Part shown: in pieces, positions 51,807-63,707 of the stretch
Layout: each line of letters opens with the position of its first letter
Numbering within the stretch: position 1 is the first letter of the stretch
NCBI GenBank assembly: GCA_036850595.1
Contig: CM072154.1
Span: 5,817,010 to 5,881,009, forward strand
DNA length: 64,000 nt
Direction of reading: 5' to 3'
DNA from: Rhyacichthys aspro
Lineage: Eukaryota; Chordata; Actinopteri; Gobiiformes; Rhyacichthyidae
Notes under the pieces: generated by a model
Database searches by the model: none
The model's input: the letters and a program-made list of their open reading frames with translations, nothing else
Told to the model about the DNA's origin: nothing
Made by a program: the position numbers and the translations under genes

Positions 51807-54800
51807 CTAAAAGAGAGAGAAATGAATCGCAGATGTTAGAGAGGAGTGTTCCTGACAGGAGAATCGTTCTGAACGTTTGAGCTGCTTACGTCTCGCTGGA
51901 GAGGACTCCCACTGACAGCGAGGCTAAGGCGTTGACAGCATCGGTTTCCTCACAGTCTCTTCTCTGAGCGGCCAGGTAGGACAGCGTTACAGAGCCGCTG
52001 GAGGCCTTCACGCTCTGCCAGTACTGACCTGCAGAACAACGACGCGCAGGTTAGCATAGCTTTGTGAGAAACAGCTTCATTTATCTGTTTATTTGGTCGG
52101 ATATAGCTAGAAGCAGATCTGTAGTTCTCGACATTGAAAGACAAAAACAAACACACAACAGCATATACAACACTATATAAAGGAACAAATAACATTTCAG
52201 TACGGTAAATAAAAGACTGCTTAAAAGTGGGCTACTACTACTGTACAGTACTGTATAAAGTGCTGATCAGACTTCATATTTGTTAACAGTTTTGAATAGT
52301 TTTTAACCATTTTGTAAGCTGTTTTTTAAAGCAATAAATGTGGAACAACCCTTTCTGAAAAATCTGAATGGATAAATTATGCTGTCATTCTCACAAATGT
52401 TGCCACAAAAACCACCATTTGTTAACATATCTTCCTCATCCACAATTTTAGCAATTGATAAAGTATTAAAAATGATTGAAAGTACCAGACTGACCTATTA
52501 TTCTGGAAAATTGATTTCTTATAACTACCTTAAACTAGCACACTGTGTTGTGACATCTACCATCAGGGACAACAGTAGTTCAAAATCAACCAAACAATGG
52601 CTTTCTTGGTATTTAACAATATCTTTTTTAGCAAACAAGCAACATATTTGAGAATGACAGCATGACACATAAGGAATCAAAATAAAATATTTCTTTGCTC
52701 CCTCTTGACCTCCATTTCATTTTTTTTCTGACTTGGCTACCAAACCATGCCGTAACTGAGTGGACTCAAGAAAAATGTGTCTTTAGAAGCTAGTTTTGCT
52801 CACTTTGTATCTGTATGACAGTCTGCAGGGAGCGCACAGCGTTAGCGTTGGGTTTCTGGAGCAGCACTTCTTCTGGCAGCGGCTCCTGTGCGACAAAGAC
52901 ACATTTCCAGCTTTATTTAAGAACCACTTTGTTTCAAGAATAAAAGTCCGAGCCACGAAATTCCACAAACCCAGGAAAGCATGCTTTGGCAGCTATTCTG
53001 CTAGAAATATGGGGCAGTGATTGTGTATTTGATACTAGACCTTCTTCTTCACACTATCGGACATCATTAAGACCTTTAGTTTATTCTGCATACGTGAAAT
53101 CAAACAAGGTTTACAGTTTGCTTGATTTCATGTTTACAGATTCTATCGACTACGCTGTACACTGTGTAGAGGCTAATGCTGCTGCTAGCATACATAGCAG
53201 TGTAAATAATGGCCATGGTGATATCGCAGACGCTAAAGAAGACTAATAATCAGTAAAGAAAGGTAGTTATAATGCCTTGGTTTAGCAAAGTGGCAGGAAA
53301 CTTAAACACATATTTAAGACCTCAAACCTAAACTGCTTTGATTTCACTATGAAGGCTAATATGTACATTGCCAGGGTTTGCTTTGCTGTTTTGTGGTGAC
53401 TATGCATTTAAAAAAAGCATGCTGTGGTGAAAGATTTTCAGCTGTCTGTCTGTGTTTTAGCCGAAGCGTGTTACCTGTATGCCTAGCAGTGCCCCGACGC
53501 AGGCCTCAGAGGCGTCGCAGATGGCTGTGAGGTCATGGCCTCCTTCAAGGGCCAGCACAAGCCGACCCCCCGCCAGCGTCATGAGCTGTCGGGTCAGGAA
53601 GCCGAAGCCTGTCACACGCAGATAAAAGTGTCAACCACAAAAAGGAGGCTGCTTACGGTAAGACCATCCTAAAGGACACCGCTGTAACTTCCAATATTCT
53701 TTGAAAACAAATGTGTATTTTTAACCCTGGGGGAACCTCCCACAGCAAACTACTCATTACTGTAATTATGGTTTCATCCGTGATGCAGCGACAACTGGGT
53801 TTTGAGCTGTAATAATCTATTAATATCTCTGAAGAACTGAGGAAGACTAGAGAAAAAGGGGGCGATGTGGTGAAGAGCGCTGCTTACATTTGGCGGTGAC
53901 CTGGTAGCCTCCCAGAGGAGCCGGGTTACCCTCTGCGGCGTCGAAGCCAGCCGATACCAGAACCACATCCGGGGAGAACTCCTGAGCGATGGGCATCACC
54001 ACAGTCCTGTTCAGCAAGACACAAAAAACACAAAACTGCTTAGCAAAGAAATCTGCTGCAGTTCCATGTTATTGCCAACAAGTCAAAAGTTTGTCAGCGT
54101 TAGATGAAAAAGAGTCATAATTTATATAACATCAGTTTTATTTCTTCTTGCAACATCTTTCTTTCTAAAAACGGTGCCGTAGCTTTTTTGTCCATGCTTA
54201 TTCTTCAAAATGGCAAAGCTCTATGATGTCACCCCATTAGGAAAAGTTCAGTTTGGCCCTTCTACATTTTTAAAGTATACAAAGCCATAAAGCACCGAAA
54301 AAAATTACAAAATTCTCACCTACATCTGGACCTAGCACTATTCACACTCTTTTATGGAAGTAAATAAAGTTTGCCTTGCCCTTTTCTTTAATTAAAGGTA
54401 ACATGTCTTGATTGAACAAGAGTAAACACTTCCATCAGTACACAAAAGCACACAAAATGGGCAAAAAGAATTCTGGTACAGTGGTTTTATGATCAAACAT
54501 TGCATTCTTAAACAGCTATGCACCAGAACATAATATACTGAATCTAGATTGGGGGTTAGCAGTTGGGTATCTTGGTGCTGAACAGGTAACCAGCTCCTGA
54601 TCAAGTTCCAGTGACAAGTAGATCAAACCTGAACTGAAGTCCCCAACATTTCCTCACAAACAGCACAACTGATTATGGCTAAAGTTAGAAGCGTCTTTTA
54701 TGCTTTACCTCATTCATTTTTCTATTTCTGTGATATCATATTAAGACATTGAATTACTTTTTTTTTTTGACTGGAAATGTTTTTTTTAGATACAACAAAT

Positions 54801-57800
54801 GAGACAAGTTCAATACAACTGAATGGTAATAGTAATAAGAATAGTAAAAGAAAAAAAGACTCCCATAGATAAACATATTAGAACACATTCAGACATTACA
54901 TAACTAAATACAAAGATACTGTTCTGCATACTCATACGTATCTGCATGCATGGGTATATATTAATATAGAATTAACACGCTATTACAGACACTGCTCTAA
55001 ACTAATGTAAACCTAAAATGAATGAAATTTTTTGTACCATCTAAATAGTGGCAGGTCACATGTGACACAAAAGGCTTTTAGAATCTGCTTTAGATTGAAA
55101 TCCACTGATGATGTGACAGAGATTTTACCGTAATATCTTAACAGTAGACCCCACACTTTTTTCTAGCTGTTGGTCTTGGTGTGTTTGTGCCGTTCGTTCA
55201 GTTTATGATGCTGTACATTAGATTCTGTTCATTTGCAGAACAGTTTAGTTTAATAGATGTGTTAGTCTTCATTTTAACATATCTCTGACCTGTTGATATG
55301 GTTTAGTTTAGTGCGCAGGGTTAACTAAACAGGTATGTAACCAGCTTCGTGATCCCACTGATTCAGAGAAGACATATCTGTGGCAGGATCAACTGGCTTT
55401 GTAGTTCATAAGCAGCAAAAAATGTATACTCAAACCATTAGCATGACAAGTGGAACCAAACTCTGGACGACCGCACTCTCCGCCGACAAAGGACTATTGA
55501 TGACTCTGCGGGGCATGAGTAATACAAAGTCATATTGTTTTGTCAGCTCTGTGTTGTTTGGGCGCTGTAAACAGATGAAGATTTTCCTTAATGCTATTGT
55601 TGTAAAAAAGGGAAGAGAACGGCGCTGTCCTGGGGCGGGAGGGGCTCCGCTCTGCAACGCAGCGCTGTCGGCCGAGTTCAAAGCTGGAGTGCACCAGTCT
55701 GTTTCCCATTAGAGGCTTGTCACTCTCCTCACGTCATTGACAACACAGAGAAAAAGAGGAAAAACAGTCCATCTGGGATCCATTTACCTTCATTATTCTG
55801 CCTGGGGACTTTGGAGACCTCCCTCCCCCCCTCTGCGCACACACACACACACACACAAAAACTGGCACTCACACACTCGCATCTCTGGACGTGTAATGCT
55901 GTCATGGCTGCGTGCAGATGGACAATATGAGCTCATAGATGAAAACATGAGATATAAACACATAAACACCTTTTTGGGAGAGTGTATATACAGCACATGG
56001 ACATGACAAACAGTATTTTCAAATGCACAAGCAAACAAGTACAAACAAATCTTCGACATCAATTTGAGGACGCAAAAAAAAAAAAAAAAAATCCAGTGCA
56101 GCTGTAAATTAGTGTTGCCCCGAAACCACTTTTTTCCAGAACAAGTATAAGTACAACTAAATAATTATGAACCATACCCAAATTGTAAAAAGCTCTATCA
56201 AATACCTTGTTTAAAAAAAAAAAACCCTTCCATAACATGAATAATTACTGAGTATACAAGGACTTAAGTAATACTAGAGCCCTTTTCCCAGAAGTGTCTT
56301 TAGACTTTATTCTGTGTGTTTGCAAAAGTCTAAATTCAATTTCAACTCAATTCAACAATATCTGATTCAGACTTTATCTTCCATAGACAGATTGATTACA
56401 TGCTTAATGCTGTCATAAAGAAGGAGTTCTTGCTGCTCACCGACCTCAGACGTCCACTGGCTGCTCTCTGTTGTTTAAAAGTAGAATGTAAGGGATGGTC
56501 TATGTTTTTCCGTATATCATCTGTCCTATTTCGTGTCTGTTGCTCCAAACTAATATCTATTTCCTCTGTAGCCTCTTTCACCTACTTCACAGTAAACCCA
56601 CACACTGCATCAAGCTAAAATGAGAAAAAAAAAACAATTAAAGAGAGTTTCTTTGATAAGAGGGAGAGGCCCAGTGACGAGACAGAAGACAAGAGGCCAA
56701 CAAAAAGACACGTAAATCCTACTTAAATCACTTCATCACAACAGGTGATACACAAGCCCCAAGCCTGCTCTGAGTAATGTGTGGCGAGCTGCTCCAATGA
56801 CGCAATGGAGCCATCAAAACTACTTTGTCACATGGACACACAACTAAGAATGCTACATTAAAAAATAAGCCTGTGTGATGTTTTACAGAAAACTCGAACA
56901 TGAAGGACAGAGGCAAAAAACAACTTCTGGATTTAAGTCAAAATGTCCCATGATCACTACAAAAGCACTAAAAAACCTGCATGTATTTCCAACATCTTGT
57001 CTATCTGAAGTGGGCTTTTCTGCCTTAACAGTGACTAAAACAAGATTACAGAGTAGACTTCACGTGTCACTGTCTCCCATCATTCCTGGATGGAACCGTC
57101 TTGTTGCAGGAAAACAAGAAAACAAGCCCAGTCCCACTTACTCTACATCATGGTGAGTTTTGTTACAATTATATAAGTGTCAAAAATTGAGCGGACTGCT
57201 GAAGTCAGGATAAAGTCATGAGTGAAAGAGGCTTGTTGCTGTTTGTGTTGTGTGCTGTTGTAAAATTTAGCTTTATTATTCATTTTCTAGTTTGGGTTGA
57301 AGCATAGGAACCCCTGACTAGTATTTCATCATCTTAGTTGCTCTCAAGTGGAGGTATATCACGTTTGCATTCCATAAGCAACCTCAAAGTCAAGAAATGA
57401 GGAATGCACACAATAACCACTCCTCACTAGCTCATACCCGCAGACGCACACATCCAACCGCAAAAACCCCATCCCACCTCCTGTGTAGAGCCATTAAAGC
57501 CGCCGCTCCCCCCGGAGAGAGAGAAACTCACAGACAAACTAATGGAAAGATGGCGGGAGGCGGCCGACGCTGAGGGGAGCCTTATTAAAGATCAATGAAA
57601 GGAGGAACGGAAAAGGGAGAGCGAGCTGGAGGCTGGGGGGTGATGGAAAAGAGAGAGGGGGGTGTGAGTCAGGAATAAAAAAAAAGAAAAAGAAAACTCA
57701 CAAACTTTTAAACCATAAAAGTGGAGCTATTAAAGAGTTTAATGATTACACTGCAGGTGAAGGGTGTGTGTGGTACTTAGAGTTTTAATGAGAAAAAAAG

Positions 57801-60800
57801 CTCTGGGGGTTGTTGGCAAAGAACACTATCACCTTTTAAAATCCAGAATATCCAGAGTGGAAAAGGATTAGTACTAAAGATATGATAATTCACCATCAAC
57901 TTGATGCTGCTAGAAATCTATGTGAGATTATTTGCAGCATTAGCATCAAAACAGCCTTACCCTCCTCAAGGTCTTTGATGGCTGCAAATAATTGTATGAT
58001 TTTGAGGCCATTATAACTTCTGGGGATTCTTAATACAGTGGTCCCTCGTTTATCGTGGGGATTACGCTCTAAAAATAACCCGCAATAGGTGAAATCTGCG
58101 AAGTAGTCAGCTTTATTTTTTACAATTATTACATATGTTTTAAGGCTGTAAAACCCCTCACCACACACTTTATACACTTTTCTCAGACAGGCATTAACAT
58201 TTTCTCACATTTCTCTCTTGTTTAAACACTCTCAAAGTTCAGACCTTAGCATCTTCCTCTGTCTTTTGGGTGTGACCGCAGGTGCCTTTGTCGGTGCAGA
58301 ACATTTCGTCAACATTGTGGGTTTTGTCGGGAGAAAACTTGCAAACATACAGCACTTCAGAGTCACACTGCTAGCGATCGAACATTTATGTCAATTTGGC
58401 CGAATGCATTCTGTACTGTACAGGAGACACGGCACGGAGGAGATTGATTGACAATGATCTACAGTCCCTTAGCCAATCAGGACACAGAACACAATGCGCG
58501 TTCATACGCTGTAAAAAAAAAAAAAGCATGCAAAATTGCTCTAAAAAAATCTGCGAAACAGCGAGACCGCAAAAGGTGAACCGCGTTATAGTGAGGGACA
58601 ACTGTATATATGCTATTTTGATACCTATCAGTGTATAATCAACAAACAATTTCTTGCATATTGATACTGTGAACTTATTGTGGATCCTAAGCATAAACCA
58701 TGCTCCCATTTCCTTCAATCATTAATTCCACATTAATTGCTATTCCTTCCTCCACTGGCAGACAAAGCTGGGATGTTTACATGCCGTAAACTTACTCCAT
58801 CTGGTGCTGTAAACAAACTATTTCTTGAAACTCCAACTTCATCCAAGTCTAAATCCACTGCTTGGCAATTTGTAATAATAGTAATAAAATGTTGATGTTC
58901 TTGAGTGGAGGCAACCTTCTCAATTATTAATTTTGACCTTTTCAATGCAATCAACAACCAATTTGTCTTTTACTTGGAAGAGGAACCGTGGAGTCAATAC
59001 TCTTCCGACTCTGATTGGGAAAACAAACAAGGAGAGACTAATCATAATCATAATTATGAGCACACAGATCAGAAACATATGTGTAGTAATCTAAAATGGA
59101 ACCGAAACCGCTGATACAAACCTTACAGTTCTGTTACTAATGTGAGTAATTACAAGACTTTTACAAAACATGACCAATTTATGTGTTCTGCTTTGACAAA
59201 TGCGTAACATCTTCTTGTTCTACAGAGAGGTTAAAGGTAATTGTCTTGTTCCTCACAGACACCTCAAATGAATCATAACCCCATCTGTAGCGGCCTGCGT
59301 GTTTGTATACACCAAAACTCTATTCATGTGTTTGTGATTATTCAAGCTTTAACTCCAACTTTGCCACCATACCCCTTTTCCATAACGATGCGGTCGCCTC
59401 AGTTTCCTTCCAGTTTTTGGTGCACCAGACAACCAAACAGCCCACACCACCGAAGCTTTATGGGTGCCAACCACCCACCAGTGACAATTATCGAACCCAC
59501 CGGCAGGAAGTAACAGTCTGCGTTCTGTCAAAGGCACAACCTGCACACGATTTACTGTAAAGGCATCAGAAGTTATTGGGAAAAGGGGGGCAGCGCCAAA
59601 CACATGCTCCCCAAATGACAAAGGATTATTTATTGCGCAACACATACGTCAAACGTCGATGTGAAGTGTTTGTTGTGGCTCGGAGAGCAAATGGAGGAAT
59701 TGTCGGATTACGCATTGAGGCAAAACTCAAAATAAGGATTAATGTGAACGCAATACAGGAACCATCAAAGCATTAACTAAAGCCCTGTGGGACAGTACAG
59801 TTTATCTCAGTACATCTCATTTTTATTTGCATTTCCATTTGGGAAGAATATGAATAATACAGTATGCCTATTTTGCCATCCACTTTGGACACCTTATTGG
59901 CACGTAAGTTGTAGGATTGTCACAGTTCAACTATCTTCAGATTTCATTCATTTGTTAAAGCTGTATCAAGCAGAATGTGAACACCATATAGAAACGCCAC
60001 CGTCTTCTGTGGGAAAAAGCTTATTTAAAATGGACTGAGGCAAAATGGAAACCTGTTCTATGGTCAGATGGTCTACTATACTAAATCCTAACTCGGGATA
60101 TTTTGTGATGTTTTACCTGAAGGCTGCAAGATACTCTGCATCTCCCATTGGTGGGTCCAGTCCTCCAGTCCAGGCCACATTGACATTGAAGCCTTCCCCA
60201 GCTCCTGATCCAACCTACAGATAAAAATAGACACACTTTATCCATGCAGATCTATTATTTTGAGGCCCTCTTCAGACATGGAATTAAAATCCGAGTGCGA
60301 GATGGTCAATTGGAAACAATAGCTTACTGGTACTAGTTTTTAACAGATGTAGAGTCAAACATTGCAAAGCAGATAGAACAAACAGGAAGCAGAAATTAAA
60401 AATGAATAGTATATTCTGAAGGCACAAAAAAGAGAAGAACTGTGTGGAGTTTAATTTTATGTGGAATCAGTTAAAATATTTTTAAATTTAAATTTTTAAC
60501 TTTCTAGTTTCACAGTCAGTACATGAAGCATCTGTCTTAAAAAACTTTTATTTAACTTACATTACAAGAAGTGGGTCTGATTTGTGTTTAGTTCTTTACA
60601 AAGTATTTAATCATATCAAATTATTTTACTATTTTCCATTAGGAGCAGGTCAGTGAGGCAGCGACGTCCACATACAATATTTGATTACCACCTTAGTTGG
60701 ACTCAGAAGGATGCATGTAAATACCATGTGAGAATACAGTTGAGTTGCTATGGTCATTACTCACTTCTGCTGGTGACCCACTGCCAGGGAAGAAGTTCCC

Positions 60801-63707
60801 ATCGTCATAACGGTGAAGAGAGAGGTACAGGACGTTGGGGTCGCTGTAAAACACTTCTTGGGTGCCGTTACCGTGATGGACATCCTAGTAATTAGAAAGA
60901 AAGTTGTTTCATTTAAATAATTTAACGTACATGCAATAGATGTTTCAAGGTATCTGTCTTTTTTTAAGTCTCACCCAGTCGACGATGAGGATCTTACTGA
61001 CACTGAGTTTCTGCTGCAGCTGCTTGGCGGCTATGGCAACAGAATTGAAGTAACAGAAACCCCTGAAAGAAAGAAATAGAAAGAGTGCTTACAGGTCGGA
61101 AGAAAAAGTATAGTTTAGTATTGAGTAGTATATTTAGTACAACAACAATACAGTGGGTCTATGACAGAATGAGCTTGTTTGATCCAAAAGGGCGCATGTA
61201 ACTGCACTGTTTGTGTCAATTACACATACAGATTTAGACTAGACTAATTTAAATGAAATTTGTGTGTATCAGTGTTTTATGTTCAACACTAGATTATCCT
61301 ACTGTAGAGAGAGCTGCTGTCTCCTCATAAACAAGACTCATATTCTTATAGGTGGCTTCATCTTGAGCTGTATTGGTGAAAGTGTCAGGTATCTTCAGTC
61401 TCTTTGCTCACATAACTGAAGGAGAAGCAAAAGCTAAGCAATAGTTTGCTGGAGAGTTGTTGCATTTCTATCAAATTCTGCAAACTTATTTGGATGTAAA
61501 GATGTGCATGTGTATTAAAAACTGACTGAAGTGAGTGAAATATTATGTAAATCAATGAAAGAATTTTAAAATAGTTAATAAAATTGCATGTGAACTGATA
61601 AAACTGGATATAATAAAAGTACATGTGATTTGATAAATTGACAGGTGAAAATTTATGTGACTGAAATTTATCAGCTCAATGTAAATGTAAATGTTCAATG
61701 TAAATGTTGTACTCCAAGCTGTGAAGGACTGGCCCTAAAGACAATATGAAGCTTGCTGCATTGATATATTATTCTGAGTTAAGAAGTCTAAGTAGCTGTG
61801 GTTTTGTTGTCTTTTTATTTTTATTTTTCATTACTCTATAGTGGACATACAAATATTTACAGCGGAGTTAAACATGTGGATGCTGACTGGAAGAAACTTT
61901 ATCAAATCACCTGTCCTTCTATCACATTCAGTTTATCACTCCACGTGCAGTTTTATTAACTATTTTTAATACACACACTCTTTGGTCAATTTAAATAATA
62001 CTTCTTTTGTCAGTTTATCAATTTAAATGCAAGGCAGATTTTTAATTCACCTTCACTTTCACCCCATCCAGTTTGATCAAATCATTTTTGTTAGTTTCAC
62101 CCTCCTACATTATGGCTCCATTTGGTTCCTACACTAGAGGCCGCTGATGCACCTCTTCCACTTATACATGTCTAATTGGAATCATTATGCTGCGACCACC
62201 TGTTATCACTGCTTTCTACTCGATCTTTAATAAACTGTATTTTTTTTTCCATTGATGCAGAGTAAAAGCAAACAGGAAGGATACTCGTGTCATCAAAAAC
62301 AGTGCGACACAGACATTCCGTTTCATGTGTTTCAGACGGCATTACATTAACTTCCGTCTATTTCCTCCACACTTCCCCTAACCACCACATGCCTGGCTCT
62401 CACCATAATGCCAACCTTTAAACTGACTTTACGGGCAGCATCTTGTCCCTTTAAGGCTCTGTGGAAACAGATTTAGCCGCCTCGGGGCTAATAAAGATGC
62501 AGCCGCACGGGCGCATACTTACATGGGGTTTGATGGGTCTGCGTGGTGCCCTGGTGGTCTGACCACAGCAAAGCCGTTCTGTGCAGAAGACGAAGGTAAT
62601 TAATGAGTGTTAACAACATGGAATACTCCTGAAAGAGTTACATATCTTTAATATGCATAGTTAACTAGTTTATGTACAGTGTTAAGTGTGGTTTAATCCT
62701 TCCTTCCTTCCTTGATAAAGACAGGATAAAGACACAGTTTCACAGTGTCTGCAGTAATTGTTTTAGGAAATTGTATGTTGTTTACATTTTGTAATAAAAG
62801 CAGAAAAGGCCAGCACTTTTTTCCAATGTCTCATTATTGTAACATGAAAAGAGACAAAACTGGGAGCTCTTTAAGAATCTTCAAAGTTGCTTTTCAAGTC
62901 AGTGTTAGCCACAGTTTGTTGTTGTAATTGTATCAAGAAAATTGTGTTTGTCTAAGATGTTTAGTCTATTAATCAGTGGTTTAATTTCTGCTTTTTACAA
63001 GATACTATTAGACCCATCTTAGCCTAGATTTGAATTTGCATTGTATTAGTAAAAAAAGGGAACATAGTGGTTTCATTGACATCTTTAAGGCATATTAGGC
63101 ATGTAACAATTGACAATATAATTCACAGTTTGCTACAGGCTTCACGGTTCGACATGTATGTGACAATTTTTGATATTGCGGTTGGTGCCTTTGACCCTGA
63201 ACTTAAGAAATAATAAAAGCCCTCCTTGTGAGCGAACAACTAATCACAGTGAAGACTCAGCAGTGTGGAATAAGTGTAAGAAGATTGGTGTAAGAAGATA
63301 AAAGGGGAAACAGAAAGGCACTCTCTTCAGATGCAGGTTTCCTTCTGTGTGTGTTCCATGAGAATTTTCATTTATGGGGTGTTAAATTGACCATTTCAAT
63401 AACTTTATGTTGTGTTAAAGCTTGTCCCATATCAAATCAGAGCATTCAGAGCAATCAGAGCATATATCATTTAGCAAAGACATTGTATAAAATAGTTAGA
63501 ATTGGCAGCTTTGAAATGTTTAACCTCAAACGAAAATGTTTACTAAAATATGTGGATATTTATGACATGTAGACCTGCCCTTAGCCTGTGTGCTACTACC
63601 TTCAGTTCTCCTTTAGCCACTCTGAAGGCCAGCTCCACCACGCTGCCTGCTGCCATCCGCGACGCCGTGGACGTGTGCGCCTCGTTCCAGATGGTGTCAT
63701 TATCAAC
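51764..63707 (-). CDS. Class IIa histone deacetylase 7, 3' ten coding exons
   Basis: Ten exons join in frame to 328 residues plus stop: the back half of the deacetylase domain and the C-terminal tail. Class IIa HDACs shuttle between nucleus and cytoplasm and repress MEF2 targets through NCoR/SMRT complexes. Visible features are PPGHHAD (the His pair), IVDW|DVHHGNG and SAGFDAAEG (zinc ligands Asp, His, Asp), and EGGHDLTAICD, where His replaces the class I catalytic Tyr, the class IIa hallmark behind weak intrinsic activity. DAVNALASLSVGVL matches the C-terminal export signal. HHAD and GEGFNVNVAWTGGLDPPMGD fit HDAC7 better than HDAC4, 5 or 9. Exon borders match those of the class IIa family. 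The 5' part lies beyond the window. The gene runs convergently towards twist. Confidence 0.92.
51890..52028 (-). CDS. hdac7 exon (QYWQSVKASSG to GVLSSE)
   Basis: 139 bp; acceptor CTGCAG, donor GAC|GTAAGC; phase 1 in, phase 2 out. It carries the C-terminal nuclear export signal region. Confidence 0.92.
52804..52885 (-). CDS. hdac7 exon (EPLPEEVLLQKPNANAVRSL)
   Basis: 82 bp; acceptor GCACAG, donor CAAA|GTGAGC; phase 0 in, phase 1 out. Confidence 0.92.
52990..53420. repeat. Dispersed element R3, copy 2, in an hdac7 intron
   Basis: Same orientation and order as copy 1 at 50.09 kb, lacking two internal segments present there. The 86-aa frame at 52986-53246 lies inside it and is not supported as a gene. 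Confidence 0.85.
53475..53608 (-). CDS. hdac7 exon (FGFLTRQLMTL to ALLGIQ)
   Basis: 134 bp; acceptor GACAG, donor CAG|GTAACA; phase 1 in, phase 0 out. It carries EGGHDLTAICDASEAC with the class IIa His. Confidence 0.93.
53888..54006 (-). CDS. hdac7 exon (TVVMPIAQEFSPD to QVTAK)
   Basis: 119 bp; acceptor AACAG, donor AAAT|GTAAGC; phase 2 in, phase 1 out. It carries the third zinc ligand in SAGFDAAEG. It follows a 6.1-kb intron. Confidence 0.93.
55420..55740. promoter_or_regulatory. Candidate intronic regulatory block
   Basis: GC-richer non-repetitive DNA with GATGACTCTGCGGGGCATGAG and GGGGCGGGAGGGGCTCCGC. No exon borders. Enhancers of Twist genes are known to lie in neighbouring HDAC introns in the paralogous pairs, which makes it a reasonable candidate; inference only. 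Confidence 0.3.
56396..56581 (-). pseudogene. Non-LTR retrotransposon ORF remnant
   Basis: The minus-strand translation includes RKNIDHPLHSTFKQ and KNSFFMTALS, resembling the HPLHSEF...KNSFVPxAI pattern at the end of fish LINE open reading frames. Short, no flanking domain, clearly a fossil. Confidence 0.55.
56875..57153 (+). pseudogene. hAT transposase C-terminal fragment
   Basis: The plus-strand translation holds FPTSCLSEVGFSALTVTKTR and LVAGKQENKPS, matching the hAT dimerisation region (FPTTYLCESGFSAL...KTKYRSRL...LV--KQ) of ZBED5/FAM200-like elements. Only the end of the transposase remains, about 93 codons; the catalytic part and zinc finger are absent. Confidence 0.75.
58036..58604. 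mobile_element. Tc1/mariner (pogo/Tigger-like) MITE with TA duplication
   Basis: Starts TA|CAGTGGTCCCTCGTTTATCG (58036) and ends AACCGCGTTATAGTGAGGGA then CAACTG|TA (58604). The ends are inverted repeats (CAGTGGTCCCTCG versus CAGTTGTCCCTCA) flanked by TA. The 569-bp body includes ACCCGCAATAGGTGAAATC near the left end and GCGAAACAGCGAGACCGCAA near the right. No transposase frame remains. Confidence 0.88.
59230..59760. repeat. Probable old interspersed repeat, unclassified
   Basis: Contains GATGCGGTCGCC, TTTTTGGTGCACCAGAC and CCACCAGTGACAATTATCG, phrases with the feel of a decayed repeat. Open frames on both strands overlap and do not match a family. Boundaries are guessed. Confidence 0.3.
60117..60214 (-). 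CDS. hdac7 exon (VGSGAGEGFNVNVAW to YLAAF)
   Basis: 98 bp; acceptor CTGTAG, donor TTCAG|GTAAAA; phase 0 in, phase 2 out. GEGFNVNVAW is the most HDAC7-specific stretch. Confidence 0.93.
60765..60884 (-). CDS. hdac7 exon (DVHHGNGTQEVFY to GSGSPAE)
   Basis: 120 bp, phase 0 at both ends; acceptor TACTAG, donor GAA|GTGAGT. It carries the zinc-binding Asp and His of DVH. Confidence 0.93.
60975..61062 (-). CDS. hdac7 exon (GFCYFNSVAIAA to IVDW)
   Basis: 88 bp; acceptor TTTCAG, donor TGG|GTGAGA; phase 2 in, phase 0 out. Confidence 0.93.
61063..62522. other. hdac7 intron, 1.5 kb
   Basis: Lies between the NGFAVVRPP and GFCYFN exons. AT-rich; no repeat or gene recognised. Confidence 0.6.
62523..62578 (-). 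CDS. hdac7 exon (NGFAVVRPPGHHADPSNP)
   Basis: 56 bp; acceptor CACAG, donor CAT|GTAAGT; phase 0 in, phase 2 out. It carries the catalytic His pair in PPGHHA. The HHAD sequence is HDAC7-like. Confidence 0.93.
63600..63707 (-). CDS. hdac7 exon (VDNDTIWNEAHTS to KGELK)
   Basis: 108 bp, phase 0 at both ends; acceptor CGCAG, donor AAG|GTAGTA. It corresponds to the VDSDTIWNE block of HDAC4. Confidence 0.92.

Larger units (their letters stand above)
54007..60116. other. Large hdac7 intron (6.1 kb) with transposon relics and candidate regulatory blocks
   Basis: Separates the exon for VGSGAGEGF...YLAAF from that for TVVMPIAQEF. It holds a LINE-derived remnant near 56.4-56.6 kb, a hAT transposase fragment near 56.9-57.15 kb, a Tc1/mariner-type MITE at 58.04-58.60 kb and GC-richer blocks near 55.4-55.75 and 57.45-57.65 kb. 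No extra exon is seen. Confidence 0.7.

Noticed and set aside
52986..53246. 86-aa open frame in the hdac7 intron
   Set aside because: Inside dispersed element R3; the other copy carries indels and there is no domain.
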